64,000 bases of DNA, taken from assembly GCA_036927565.1 (NCBI GenBank), contig JAYESD010000004.1:70616933-70680932 (forward strand), in the 5' to 3' direction. The stretch is from Tuctoria greenei (taxonomy: Eukaryota; Streptophyta; Magnoliopsida; Poales; Poaceae). The notes below the pieces were generated by a model, which was not told the origin of the DNA, did not search any database, and saw nothing but the letters and a program-made list of their open reading frames with translations. Positions 47,034 through 59,459 of this stretch are shown here, in pieces. The position numbers were made by a program, and so were the translations under genes. The first letter of the stretch is position 1. The number at the start of each line of letters is the position of its first letter.

Positions 47034-48472
47034 GCTGAACAGAGCAAGATGGAGAAGAGAGCCCAGGCGAGGCAATAAAGAAGAAGGGAGTGTTCTCTTT
47101 ACTTCTCTTTGAGATAGGTTTTAAGGAGGGGTAGCTGAATAGACAGGCATTCACATCAGTCAGACTGACAGGTGGGTCAAGCTTGCTTTCCATTTCTAGA
47201 TTTTTGAAATTTCTCTACACTGCTTCTGTATTTCTTCAGTAACCAAAGTTGTGCTTCTTAGAAAATTTCAAAATTTATGTGGGCCTATATAAGTTCATAA
47301 GGAACAACTTTGTTATTGTGACTTCTTCAGACTCTTGAAGGAACAGAAACTAAAAAATCAGGCAAGACAAGTGGTTTTGAAACCTTCCTGGATTTTTATG
47401 CGTTGGCAACTTCTTTTATAAAATATTGGGAAAATCACCAAAATTCTCTTTCATGAAGCAGAACACAAATAAATTTTTGTTGGGTTACACTTTACTGGAA
47501 ATAATTTAGGTTTCTTCATAAGGGTAACATGTCAAATACTTTACTATAAATCTGAATTTGAACTCCATCCATTGCTGATTTCAAAACTGATATTGACACT
47601 CTTTTATTCTAAGACTGAGCTGCTGAATAATTTAACAAATTGGGTTGGACAGTTGTGCTGTATGATGTTTATGATAACAAGATATGAACATTATGACTAG
47701 ATCATAGTAACATCTACACCTAGCACAAGCATGAACTCCGCAACCAAACAAGGAACACTTCATCCAAGTATATGAAAAAGTAAAGACTAATGATATTAAT
47801 ATAAAACATAATGTTAAAAATAAAAGAAAAGATACATGAACCATACCTTTCCCAATTTGGACTTGGGACTGGAGGCTCCTCTGTACAGCCTAACCTCCAC
47901 TAAAGAATAAGAGAGCACTAGTGTAATACAAGAGAGAATGCTTGAGTGGTGTGTGGGAGAAGTGAGGCACCCCCCCCTATTTAGACACAGAGTAGAGGCG
48001 GTTCCCGCCATAATTAGCACGTGAATCAGTCTTCACCGCCTTTAGGGAGCCATGAGGAGCCAACACGTGGAAGCTTACTGGGTTTGGCACGAGGGCCAAG
48101 TTGGCCGACTTGGGGGGTCGGTCGACCCTACTCCTTGCCCCCCTTTGGTTGTGCTCCCTCCGAGTAATTGATATGTGGGCCCATGTTCAATCCTTGCTTG
48201 AATTGCCATTGGATTCCCTCAGATACGCCTGGGAATGGGTCCATGGATCCATGTGATGCCACATGTCACCGCGTGATTGTCTGAGGTTGCACTTTTCAGG
48301 ATCGCTCCCCTCATTCTCCATAATTTCTGTGTAAAAACTCCTGCAAGCACTATTTGCCCAAGTACAAGTGGAGTTATGATAAATCTAACTATGATGTGTG
48401 GAAGAAATATTTATTCCCTCACATAATTGAGTTATATCAACGGTCAAAATTGGTATATAACGACTGTCAACA
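47034..48472 (-). repeat. 3' LTR (U3/R part) of Athila-like element H
   Basis: Read on the minus strand it starts TGTTGACAG at 48472, right after a polypurine tract. A TAAATAG promoter-like box lies near 47975, followed by a GGGGTGCC run and a leader-like region. The lower limit is uncertain. The sequence was continuous with 36608 before the gypsy insertion, but the DNA below about 47.8 kb may belong to another old LTR. No coding content. Confidence 0.5.
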
Positions 48473-48473
48473 A

Positions 48474-48487
48474 ACTCCCTCAAGCTT
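48474..48487 (-). promoter_or_regulatory. Polypurine tract of element H
   Basis: AAGCTTGAGGGAGTT on the minus strand directly before the TGTTGACAG LTR start, as in grass Athila-type elements. Confidence 0.6.
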
Positions 48488-49794
48488 GCCCTTTGCTCGT
48501 CCTGAAGCAAAGATAAAGACTTGGGTTGTTGATTAGAAGTAGCTAAAATGTCCTATTTTGCAAAAGTACCAAGTGCACAACCAAATATTCTACTTTGCAA
48601 TGAATAAATTGGCTACGGTACCTCACCCTTTGTCTTAGTCATTATGGGGCTTATGCCTCAACCTTTTTTTGGGTGGTTGAAGGACATATCAGCAAAGTGA
48701 TATGCATCACCTAATGTTTGAGTTCCACTCAAATTTTCGGAGAAATTCAAATGGTGTTTGAATTTAAGTTCCTCAATTGATGCACTCAATCACTCCTATG
48801 TGGAAGTGGTATTTGTATTCTTATCAAGGAAATGTCTTTCCTGTCCTACATCTAAATAAGGCTTATATGTGGAGCGTGGTAGGGATCAAGAGTAGGCATA
48901 TTAGCAACACATGTATTGCTAAGTCAAAAGAGTAAGCCTTAGAAGAAAACAAATCATACATTTGATCAAGATTTGTGCAAGTGTGATGGAATATTTGTGG
49001 AGTGATAAACATGAAGATGACTCCTTTGTATGCACTTTCTTTATTTGTGAGGATGAAACATGGCTACTTATTGTATTTTTCTTTTCCTCATGCTCTTGTA
49101 TATGAGCATGCATTTTTCTTTTTTCTTGTAGCCATGTCTTCTACTCCTCTTTCCTTTCATTATTTTTGAAGAGATAATTATGCATGGAAATCATGAAGTA
49201 TCTTTTGATGGTGAAATGGTATGTTGGAATTATGCTAATTTCTAGTGTGGAATTTTAGCATGTGCCCGTGCAATCTTGATTGTAAAAAACATGAAAAGAT
49301 TCTCATATAGGTCTATACTAGTTTGATTAGGCTCAATGTGAAAGTAAATAACATATGAATAAAGTTTATCAAATTCAACTTATCATATAGCTTTGGTAAG
49401 AATTTCTATCAGATGAGGAACTCCCATTTTAGATTTTCTCTGAGAAATTAAGTTTCACTTCCGACAAGGATATTAGCAGCTCTTATCACTATATCATATC
49501 CCACAACAACCTAAAATTGGACTTAGCTTTTTCTACCCACAAATTCCAAGTTTTAGGAAAGAATATTCTAAGCCAATAAATGCAATACTTGGAGAATACT
49601 AAGTTGTATGCAAGGGTCTAGAGAAAATAAAATAGAGCAACTATTCATCATTTCAACTTATGCAAAGTAAAAATATTCTTACCACAATCTTTTATTTTAT
49701 TAACCTAACCTATACTATATTATTATTTTTTTAGATGCGAAATGTGGTGGAAAGAAAGAAATAAAATAAAGAGATGCAGATGGGGTGTGATGCA
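48488..49794 (-). other. Untranslated 3' region of element H
   Basis: About 1.3 kb between the extra ORF and the polypurine tract. It is AT-rich with no supported ORF and no clear structure. Confidence 0.5.
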
Positions 49795-51291
49795 AGTTAC
49801 CTCCAGTGAGGGTCCTCCCCCAAGCTTGTTCTTCCCAAACTCTGTGATAAGGGTTTGAACCCTTGATGACGGAAGTATGCCATGAGCTCGGCCTATTGTT
49901 GTTGCAGCGTGTTGTAGATTGTTGACCTGCACATTGATTTGTTGCTGCCAGTCGTGGGTACCTTAGTTGTGGTCTTGAATTGTGTTGAGGATGTTTCCGT
50001 TCCTCACTTCCAGGTCTCCCATCCGTTGAGTGAGTTCCGCCATTGCTAGGCCAAGGTCACGAGAACCTCAGGCCAAAAATGAATGACGTGTACCCATCGG
50101 TAGAGGCGGCAAGCTACTAGAGTTTGAGCTCCCTCCGGTGGTAGTCCACTCTCTGCACGACAATCCTCCTTCCTCATACGGTTGAGGTTGGGTCTAACTG
50201 GGTGCATCACACGTTGAATGGCTCCTTGTGACCCTGCCAGAGACATTACTCCTACGAACCTCTTCGATAGGTTGAAGAGCAATGGTTAGTTCCCGACACT
50301 TATATAAATGAAAATCTGAGTTAGGTTACCAAATTCATTTACATACCCGGGATAGAGAAACACTAAGGATCCATCTAGATCATGTTTAAGAGTGTGTCCT
50401 TGCACTAGATAATCCTCATCTATTAAGTAGCGAGCTGTTGGAATATATTCAATTGAAGCATTTTTTACGGCCTCTGCTTTCATAGCAATGCGGGTAATTA
50501 ATGAAGCACATTCAATTGATCGTGTTATTTTAGTGTTTTCTAACCATTGTGACATCAAAGCCTCAACTGGAGCAATTTTATTCTTTTTAACCATGGCATA
50601 AAGGGTCCTAAGTTCATCATCACACACAATCCTAACATCCCCTCTAGGAAACATATTCATAGCCACCCATCTATGCATGAAACGTACAGTGAGGTTTTGA
50701 AAGTGGCTATTTCTAGGGTTCCTACATACTAACTCACTAGTCAAGTCTTGCCAAAAATTTGTTTGTTCAGTTCAGGCAAAGCATTTAAATCTATTAAACA
50801 ATGTCCATGGAAGCCTAGGAGTTCACTAAATTCTTTCCATATGATAAAATATTCTTTTCGAAAAAACCTAAAAGAAACACCTTCAAATCCTATTTTAAGG
50901 GTGCATAGGAATTGAATAGTGAGGAGGCGCGAACTTTCCTCATCTATTTGAGCAAAATTATCCCATCCTAATGCATTCCAAATGGTAAAGGATTCGGATC
51001 CATGCCTATTTTGAAGAGTAGCGCCGAATCATAGGCCTTCGCGTGGGCGAACTCACGATCTCGGAGGATGCTGTAGGCTTGTCTTTCAGCATCATGCCCC
51101 AAGTCGGGATCATCATCGTTGAGGAGGTAGAGTGGAGCATCATCTTTCTCCATCGGGACGTTGTCGTGCACACCTCTCCACCGTGGGCTTGGTGTAGGCT
51201 TGGTGGAGAGGTGTGAGCTTGAGTTCCTCCCATGGCTTCAGATTGATAAGGGTCCCTTCCTCTTCCCAAACAACTTCTTCATTGTCTTCAT
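49795..51291 (-). pseudogene. Extra ORF of Athila-like element (Athila ORF1-like), frameshifted
   Basis: The minus-strand ATG at 51291 opens a basic MKTMKKLFGKRKG N-terminus. Recognisable blocks then follow in changing frames: DPDLG..ERQAYSILRDREF (about 51110-51050), GWDNFAQ..RLLTIQFLCTLK (about 50965-50890), a block 50744-50290 with RFMHRWVAMN, ELRTLYAM and SLITRIA, then RELTIALQPIEE (about 50295-50260) and a C-terminal LTQRMGDLEVRNG segment near 50020. I know this layout from grass retrotransposon proteins related to the Athila ORF1 family. At least four frame changes and several stops make it a pseudogene. Its function is unknown. Confidence 0.6.
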
Positions 51292-52008
51292 GGCTGCACA
51301 ACTTGAGAACAAACAAAACAAACTCGAAATGGGTTATGTTAGTGATAATCAAACGGAAACCCTTGATGAATTGTCTTTTCAACTTGAGATCAACTTGCGA
51401 ATGCAAATGCAAATAAGGATGAAAGCAAATATTTTTGGCTGGAAATTGGGAGAAGTGTTGCAACAAAGAGCACAACAATTCTTGAGCAAGTGTGAGGGTG
51501 AGTTGGGGGAGTGAAAATGAGGTGAAGTGTGAAGCAAAACACTCACCCGGACATGTAATAGTGTAGCACCAACGATCACAAGTGGCAAGAATATAGCCGT
51601 TAGAGGATAGAGCGCCAAAATGGCACTCTCTGCAAGTTGGCCGACCAGAGGGCTTGGCGGACCTGTAGGTGGGGCTCCCCTGGTTCCTCTTTTGGTAAGT
51701 GGTTTCCCAACGGCTATATTTCTAGTTGTTGGGTGAATCAACCACAAAATTTCTCCAAAAAATTGTTTTTCAAATAAAACTTCCCCAAATCAAATATTTT
51801 TATTTTTCTAAAAAATAAAAAATCTAAGTTGATACTACAAAATTCCTAACCCTCTAAAGAAAAATCAAACATGCTATGCAACAATCCAAATGGAAAAAGT
51901 TCAAATGAGGATGGAAAAAAGCAAAGATGAGATAACTACCAAATTAATCTATTGGCGTGGTCCCATCCAAAATCCGATGAGACTGATTTTGTTCCATCGC
52001 CTTGAAGC
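51292..52008 (-). other. Non-coding stretch between protease and extra ORF of H
   Basis: About 0.7 kb where an autonomous element would carry RT and integrase (over 3 kb). It contains AT-rich DNA and a GC-richer part near 51600-51700 with a GGTCGGCC motif also seen in the LTR near 48100. No ORF. Confidence 0.55.
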
Positions 52009-52800
52009 TCAATTTTCAGCCTCCGGGCCCGAAGAAGTGGGCACGGATGGCTCGCCTTGCTTCATCTGCCACACTTTCCTTGGCGGTTTAAGTGTCTTGG
52101 GCCTTTTGTACGGCTCTATCTTCTCCATCTTTTTGAATTGTCGATGTCGGCGAATAGATGGAGTCCCCTCATAAATCAATTCCTTCATGAATGCAATGAG
52201 GGTGTCCCCTTGGGGTGGTGTAACTTTGACCTCCTTGATGTGTTTGACATTCGGGCCATACTTGATTTTGATCATGGAGCATTGCTCCTTTCTTGGTCAG
52301 AAATCAAACTTCTCCTCCTTGCCATTTATATGGAAGATGATTTCTCTGGCTCTCACATCAATGTGAGCTTTCGTGATGGTAAGGAAAGGGCGCCCAAGAA
52401 TGAGTGGAGTTTCCTTCTCGACCTCCCTGTCGAGCACCACAAAGTCGATGAGTATGAAGTAGTTCCGGACTTTTACTAGAACGTGTTTGGTGATACACGC
52501 AGGATAGCGGACCAATGAATCGGCCAGCTGGAGCTGCATTGGTTTTGTAGAGCGTGGCGAAACTCAAATTGTTGAAGACCACCTTTGTCATGACACTAAC
52601 ACTTGCACCAAGGTCAGAAAGTGCCTTGTCAAAGTGTTGTGTTCCAATGGAGCAGGATATAATGGTATATCCTGGGTCCTGCAACCAGTTGCCTTTTCGT
52701 ATAGAGATTATGTTGACTTTCACTACGGGAGGCTCAGGTTGACTTGACATTTCACCATTCTCTAATGGCAGGACAACAGCTGCCAGTTGAGCTAACTGGG
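52009..52800 (-). pseudogene. Gag end and protease of Athila-like element H
   Basis: In minus orientation it begins at the insertion point with the QLAQLAA motif, then an aspartic protease with DLGASVSVM (near 52610) and the second protease block LGRPFLTITKAHIDV (near 52395). It ends with a short basic tail and a stop at 52009. A frame change lies near 52530, and TGA/TAG codons follow near 52490 and 52297. Protease cleaves Gag. The protein ends here without passing into RT. Confidence 0.72.
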
Positions 52801-52805
52801 TCTCC
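52801..52805. other. Target site duplication of CRM-like copy B, left
   Basis: TCTCC just outside the LTR end at 52806. The second copy is at 60324-60328. Confidence 0.92.
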
Positions 52806-53669
52806 TGATGAGTAGGTTTAGGCCCGATCTTCCGAAAGGTATGTCGATTGGGGTGGAGAACTCGACGTTGATGATCCGCGGCACTCGAGCGGTTCGAGTA
52901 CCCCTGCAATCACTACACCACGGCTCCGTTAGTTATCAACCGTGCTGCACACGCTTGACCTCGCCAAGAAGGCTAATCCCTGCAAGTGCAATCGAGAACA
53001 CGAGCAAGAACGTAGATGTCACGATCGGAAATCGCGAAATTGGGGTCTCACAAACCGTAGAACGGCGATATTATTGATCTAAGCAAAACCCACCGAATAT
53101 GACCAGAGGATGCAGTATTTATAGGCTAGGGTTCGACCAAAACATGATTATACGCGTCCCTAATGGACTCTTACGGGATACAAGGCCCAAAGGCCCGATT
53201 CGGTGGCGCAGCACCGGACAGAAATCTGGACTCGACTTGTTTCGACGATTCCCAATGACTCCGGAGGAATTTTGAGGTGGTACCAGAACCATTGGAAAGT
53301 TTATCTTCTCCTCTTTCTGTCCATATGTAGAACGTCGAAAACGGAGTCCGTATGCCTCCTGGGCGTCTGTTTTAAGGTGGACTGCTCCTGGACTCCGAGT
53401 TGAACTCGAGTCCGAGTTGTAAACTGTTTCCATCTACTTGTGGACGTCCCAGGTGGTTCTCCACGCTCCCAAGGCCTCCTTCCTTCACTTGTTGATCTTT
53501 TCCATTATTCCTAATAACAATTAAATCATCACATAGCAATCTATTCTCAAACTCACATGCAAAAGAAGTTAAGAACGAATTCACCTGCTGATTTAATAAC
53601 CGTGCCCGTGCTCTTGTGATTGGTCCTTGCAGTTCAATGCGCGTCTCTGCTGTTGTGATGTCCTCATCA
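52806..53669 (-). repeat. 3' LTR of CRM-like copy B (864 bp)
   Basis: Minus strand TGATGAGGAC to CTACTCATCA. The TATAAATA box is at 53116-53123. Carries the last ~99 codons of pol. Confidence 0.93.
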
Positions 53670-56600
53670 TCCTCCCCCTCTTGAATTGGAGTCGTCTTCG
53701 ACTCAAGTTCATCTTCTTCTCCCAAGTACGGTCGCAAATCTGAAATGTTAAATGTAGGACTAACCCCAAAATCGGGAGGCAATTCAAGCTTATATGCATT
53801 AGCATTAATCTTTTCAACAATCTTAAAAGGACCAGCAGCTCGTGGCATAAGTTTAGATTTTCTCAAGTCGGGAAATCGCTCTTTTCTCAAATGTAACCAC
53901 ACCAAATCGCCTGGTTCAAGTTTTACTTCTTTTCTACCTTTACTACCTGCAATCCTATACTTCTCATTCATCATTTCAATATTTTTCTTTGTAGTTTCAT
54001 GCATCTTAAGAATGAATTCAGATCGTTGTGTAGCATCCAAATTTATAGTTTCAGAAGGAGGCAAAGGTAGTAAATCAATAGGAGCACGGGGATTGAAACC
54101 ATACACTACCTGGAATGGACTTACCTTTGTCGTGGAGTGAACGGATCTGTTGTAAGCAAATTCTATATGTGGTAAACACTCCTCCCACAACTTCAAATTT
54201 GTTTTCAAGACAGCCCATAACATAGTGGATAAAGTACGATTAACTACCTCGGTCTGTCCATCCGTTTGTGGGTGACATGTAGTTGAAAACAGCAACTTGG
54301 TTCCCAATTTATACCACAAAGTTCACCAAAAATGATTTAAAATTTTTGCATCACGATCAGAAACAATGGTATTTGGCACACCATGTAAACGAACAATTTC
54401 CGTCATAAATAAATCAGCAATGTGTGAGGCATTATCATTCTTATGACAAGGTATAAAGTGTGCCATTTTGGAAAAACGATCAACAACTACAAAAATACTA
54501 TCCCTCCCCCTCTTAGTCCTAGGAAATCCCAAAACAAAGTCCATAGAAAATATCCTCCCAAGGTACACTAGGAACAGGAAGAGGCATATAAAGACCATGT
54601 GGGTTAAGGCGAGACTTAGCTTTGTTGCAAGTAGTGCATCGTGACACGTAGCGCTCGACATCACGCCTCATCTTTGGCCAAAAGAAGTGTGTGGACAGCA
54701 CGTCTTCAGTTTTCTTCACTCCAAAATGTCCCATCAAACCTCCTCCATGCTTCCTGCAAAAGCAATAGACGAACGGAGCTAGCTGGAACGCATAGCTTGT
54801 TAGCACGATAGAGGAGACCCTCTCGCAGCACATATTTATTCCAAGTTCTTCCTTCTCTACAATTTTCAAAAGCATCTTTGAAGTCCAAATCAGTAGGATA
54901 TAATGCTTTAATTGTTTCCAAACCAAAGATTTTATGATCAAGTTGGGACAGCATGGTATAACGCCTAGATAATGCATCGGCAATGATATTTTCCTTCCCT
55001 TTCTTATGCTTAATGATGTATGGAAACGACTCTATGAACTCAATCCATTTAGCATGTCGTTTATTCAGATTGGTTTGACACTTAAGATACTTCAATGATT
55101 CATGATCGGAATGTATGACAAACTCCTTAGACCAAAGATAATGTTGCCAAGTTTGTAATACACGGACTAAGGCATACAATTCCTTATCATAAGTGGAATA
55201 ATTCAGAGAAGGACCATGAAGTTTTTCACTAAAGAAAGCAACGGGTTTACCTCCTTGTATGAGAACGCCTCCAATACCAATGCCGCTTGCATCGCATTCT
55301 AGCTTAAAGGTCTTGTCAAAATCAGGAAGTTGTAGTAATCGTGCTTGTGTAAGCTTCGATTTGAGAGCATCAAAAGCTTGTTGCTGCTGTTCGCCCCATC
55401 GAAATGGAACTCCCTTCTTCGTTAGCTCATGTAGAGGTGCTGCAATGGTGCTGAAATCCCGCACAAAGCGCCGATAAAATCCTGCAAGACCAAGAAAACT
55501 ACGAACCTGTGTGACGGTAGTTGGGGCTGGCCAGCTGGTGATTGCTTCAATTTTTGCCTCATCCATCTCAATTCCCTGCAAGGAAACGACATAGCCAAGA
55601 AACGAGACTCGATTGGTGCAAAAAACGCACTTTTCGAGGTTACCAAACAAACGTGCATCTCTCAAAACAGTAAAAACAGCACGTAAATGATCAAGATGTT
55701 CATCATATGACTTGCTGTAAATGAGGATATCATCGAAGTAAACCACCACAAATTGTCCAATGAAAGCACGTAAAACCTCGTTCATTAATCGCATAAAGGT
55801 GCTGGGTGCATTAGTTAAACCAAAAGGCATGACTAACCACTCATAAAGTCCAAACTTGGTTTTAAATGCAGTTTTCCATTCATCTCCTAGTGCCATTCTA
55901 ATTTGGTGGTAACCACTACGCAAGTCAATTTTTGTGAAGATGATAGCACCACTCAATTCATCAAGCATGTCATCTAATCGAGGAATAGGATAACGATATC
56001 GAATGGTGATGTTATTAATCGCTCGACAATCAACACACATGCGCCAACTACCACCTTTCTTAGGAACCAAAAGAACAGGAACGGAACAAGGGCTAAGGCT
56101 TTCACGAATGTACCCGCGGTCCAAAAGATCTTGGACTTGTCGCTGAATTTCCTTAGTTTCTTGTGGATTCGCCCTGTATGCTGCACGATTTGGCAAACTT
56201 GCTCCTGGAATCAAATCGATCTTGTGTTCAATGCCTCTCATCGGTGGTAAACCAGGGGGTATCTCAGAGGGAAACACATCCTCAAACTCCTGCAAAAGGT
56301 TAGCAACAGCAGGGGGCAATGCAATAGACAATTCATGAAGTGAAAACATGGCTTCTTTGCAAACTAAAGCATAGCACATCGCCTTAGCATCAAATAAATC
56401 AGCAAGTTCAGATTTAGTTGCGAGCAATGATGGTGATTTTAACTTAATAACTTGCTCTTTTTCAGATTCTAATTTAGTTGCTTTGCCCTCACGAATTTTA
56501 CTCTTCTCAAAATGCACAATTTCAGCAGGAGTCATGGGGAGCAAAGTGATTTTCTTTCCCTTATGCATGAGAGTATATTTATTGGTTCTACCATGATGAA

Positions 56601-58182
56601 TAGCATCTGTATCAAATTCCCAAGGACGACCCAATAAAAGAGAACAAGCATCCATAGGAACAACATCAAAATCAGCAAAATCATGGTATGAACCAATTGA
56701 AAAATGGATTCTCGCTGTTTGTGTTACACGAACCTTACCGCTGTTGTTGAACCATTGAATGTGGTACGGATGAGGGTGTGCTCTTGTTGTCAAACCGAGT
56801 TTCTTGACGACGTCCGTGTTTACCAAGTTATTGCAGCTACCTCCATCAATTATAGTGTGTACACGGCAGTCCTTGACGACGAGAAACATGTGGAAGAGGT
56901 TGTGTCGTTGTAGCTTGTCGTCGGTCTCCACTTTGGAGCTCAAGGCACGCTGCACAATGATGCTCCTATAGTTCTCCGTCGCTGCTGTACCAAGTACCTC
57001 TTCTTCGGTGTGTTCGTCATTTGGATCTGTAAAGTCAGTAGCAAGAGAATATTCATCTTCAACATCCGAAGTACTATCATACCCGCCATCGTCGCGTGCT
57101 ATGTATGCTCGTTTGCTCGGGCAATCTCTCATCATATGACCAAGTCCCTGGCAGCGGTGACACTTAATGTCGGAAGTACGACCCGTAGAAGGAGTGGACG
57201 ACAAAGGCTTGAATGATGTCGCCTTGCTGCCTTCCGGCACGCGAGAAGGTGGAGCAGCAGGTATAGTTCGTTTGCCGCCATTGGGTGGTGTAGTCTCTGC
57301 ACCGGGGGCCGAACATGGTGCTGTTTTGGATGGTGTAGTTGCTGCACGCGGCGTGAAGTTGCTCCTCGTGTGTTGTTGCTGTTGTTGTCGGCCCTGCAAT
57401 TCTTTTTCTGCCAACATAGCAAGCTGAAACAATCTGTTAACAGTATCATATTCTTTGTAATCAACAATGTCCTGAATTTCACGCCTCAACCCCCCATAAA
57501 AACGAGCTATTTTATCATCCATGTCCTCTACTACCCCACAACGCAGCATACCCTTTTGTAACTCTTGATAATACTCCTCTACGGACATGTTACCTTGGTC
57601 TAAACGCTGCAATTTTTTGCGAAGGTCCCGCTGAAAAGATGGAGGAACAAATCGAACACGCATAGCTTCCTTTAATCTATCCCATGTTGGAGGATCAATT
57701 CTAGTTTTAACAAGTTCATTCCACCATATGATAGCAAAGTCCTTAAACTCACTAGTGGCTTGACGAACTCTATGTTGTTTAGGAACAAGATGGGAATTAA
57801 ATTTTTGCTCTACTGTCATCTCCCAATCAAGATAAGCCTCAGCATCATAAGCACCAGAAAAAGAGGGTATAGTAAATTTCACTTTAGCAAAAGGATCATC
57901 AGGAGGGCAATTATAATTGTTATGATTATTACCTCCTATACCTCGACGATAAAGTGGCAGTCTTGGCTGATTACTGTGATCTTCCAATTCATCATAAGCA
58001 TTGTCTTCTTGTCTTCCAGCGAGAGGCAACCGAGTCTCAAAAGTATTCATCCGAAGAGCAAGGTCATCCAGTTTGCGAGTCAAGTTCGCCAATGACTCCT
58101 CCGTTGATGCGTTGTATTTGGCGAACATATCACGTAACTCAACATGTTGAACACATTCGTCATTATTTTCTTCTCCTGCCAT
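53372..58182 (-). pseudogene. CRM-like gag-pol, copy B
   Basis: ATG at 58182 (MAGEENND). Gag, CCHC CHRCQGLGHMMRDC (near 57135), protease IDGGSCNN (near 56850), RT with YFDD (near 55745) and RNase H ECDASG (near 55290) are in one open frame down to about 54750. A 2-bp loss at about 54748, a 1-bp gain near 54546 and CGA/AGA to TGA at 54323-54325 then break integrase. Its HHCC, D, D and E motifs are still recognisable in the pieces. The frame continues through the polypurine tract into the LTR and stops at 53372, with a basic GPITRARAR motif near 53620. Gag, protease, RT and RNase H could still be made. Confidence 0.92.
53670..53684 (-). promoter_or_regulatory. Polypurine tract of CRM-like copy B
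   Basis: AAGAGGGGGAGGA on the minus strand immediately before the LTR start TGATGAGG. It lies inside the pol frame. Copy A has the same tract at 7714-7728. Confidence 0.8.
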
Positions 58183-59459
58183 TGTTAGTAGGAAACAAAA
58201 GACAACCAAAAAAAATGTTATCCCTATCAACTACAGTGACAATGTGGAAGGTGGAAGAAAACAATCTCTCTCGCTCAAGCGTCTTACCACGCTCTTACAA
58301 GTGTTCTTACCGACACAGCAGGTGGTGTGGACGGTGAGATGAACCAATGAAGCGTGGGGTGATTGCAAAGGTACCTGTTATGCTCGAGAGAAAGGTGGAG
58401 CTTGGATGGCACAATATGGTGGCTAATAAGCAGAAAATCATTAACAGCTAAACAAAGTTGAATAAGTATTCAATGTAGGAAACTGTTGCTGGTCAACTGA
58501 GTGCCCTAGAGCCTAGCACAACACAAGGAAGTATCAAGGCAAAATAAAGACAGAATGATATAACCAAACAAACAGCACCAAGTGGTATAGGCCAATTGCT
58601 TTAATATGCGTGCTTTTCACTATTTTTTTCTTTTTTGTAATATTTTTTTGATATTTTTTCTTTACTCAGTAGCACAAATATAGGAAGCACACAAATTTGC
58701 AGCTCAATTGGATGTAATATGCGGCCTATAGAAAATCAAGAAGGTTCTTTAAAATTCGTGCTGAAACTTCGGAGGCCGGATAGCCTATCTTCCGAGGGGA
58801 ATTTGGGCAATCTAATTTCGCCGAACGCGGCTACGCTGCGGAAAATCAGATGCGAAATTTCGCGTAGATGAATTTGAAAAAAAAAATTCGCCCGATTTCG
58901 AGTTCGTAAGCGAAAGTTATGGCCGTTTTAAGGTAGGCTGTCCGAGTTACTTTTTTTTTGGATGTTGATTCCAACTCGGTTTGAGAACAGAACTCGCAAA
59001 CGGATACGAAAACGATCGGGAATTTGCACAGCAACTAATGGGGTGGTGTGTGATGATTCAAGGATGAATGGCACAAAGATTTGTCACCTAATCTAGGGCT
59101 GGCGATGCGGGAGTTCACGCAAGGCGGCTAGCTAGGGCAAACCGATGAACGTGGCGGATCGGTTTGTTATTTAGGGATTGTGGAATAGGTGTCGAATAGC
59201 AAGAAAACAAGGACGAAACACGATAACTAGGATAAAAAAACACAAAGCTAAACCAGCAACAAGACTCAACCACACGAATGCAAACTCAACAATGCAAACT
59301 GAAAAACGAAACTGCAGGCACTATAGTCTGGGAAGCGGTAAAAACGATCTAATTTTTTTTGTGGCTTTTTTGTGGACTCTAGGTACGAAACAAAATCGAT
59401 CTAATGGAATGAAGGAAAACAAAGATACCTCACGGGCAACCTGGAAATATGATACCAAT
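58183..59459 (-). other. Long 5' leader of CRM-like copy B
   Basis: About 1.28 kb between primer site and gag start, without ORF. It is GC-poor with A/T runs near 58620-58660, 58880, 58950 and 59350. Confidence 0.7.
59450..59458 (-). promoter_or_regulatory. Primer binding site of CRM-like copy B (short)
   Basis: Minus strand TTGGTATCA one base after the LTR end. The first eight bases TGGTATCA fit initiator tRNA-Met. The next bases (TATTTCC) do not, so the site is short or mutated. Confidence 0.6.
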
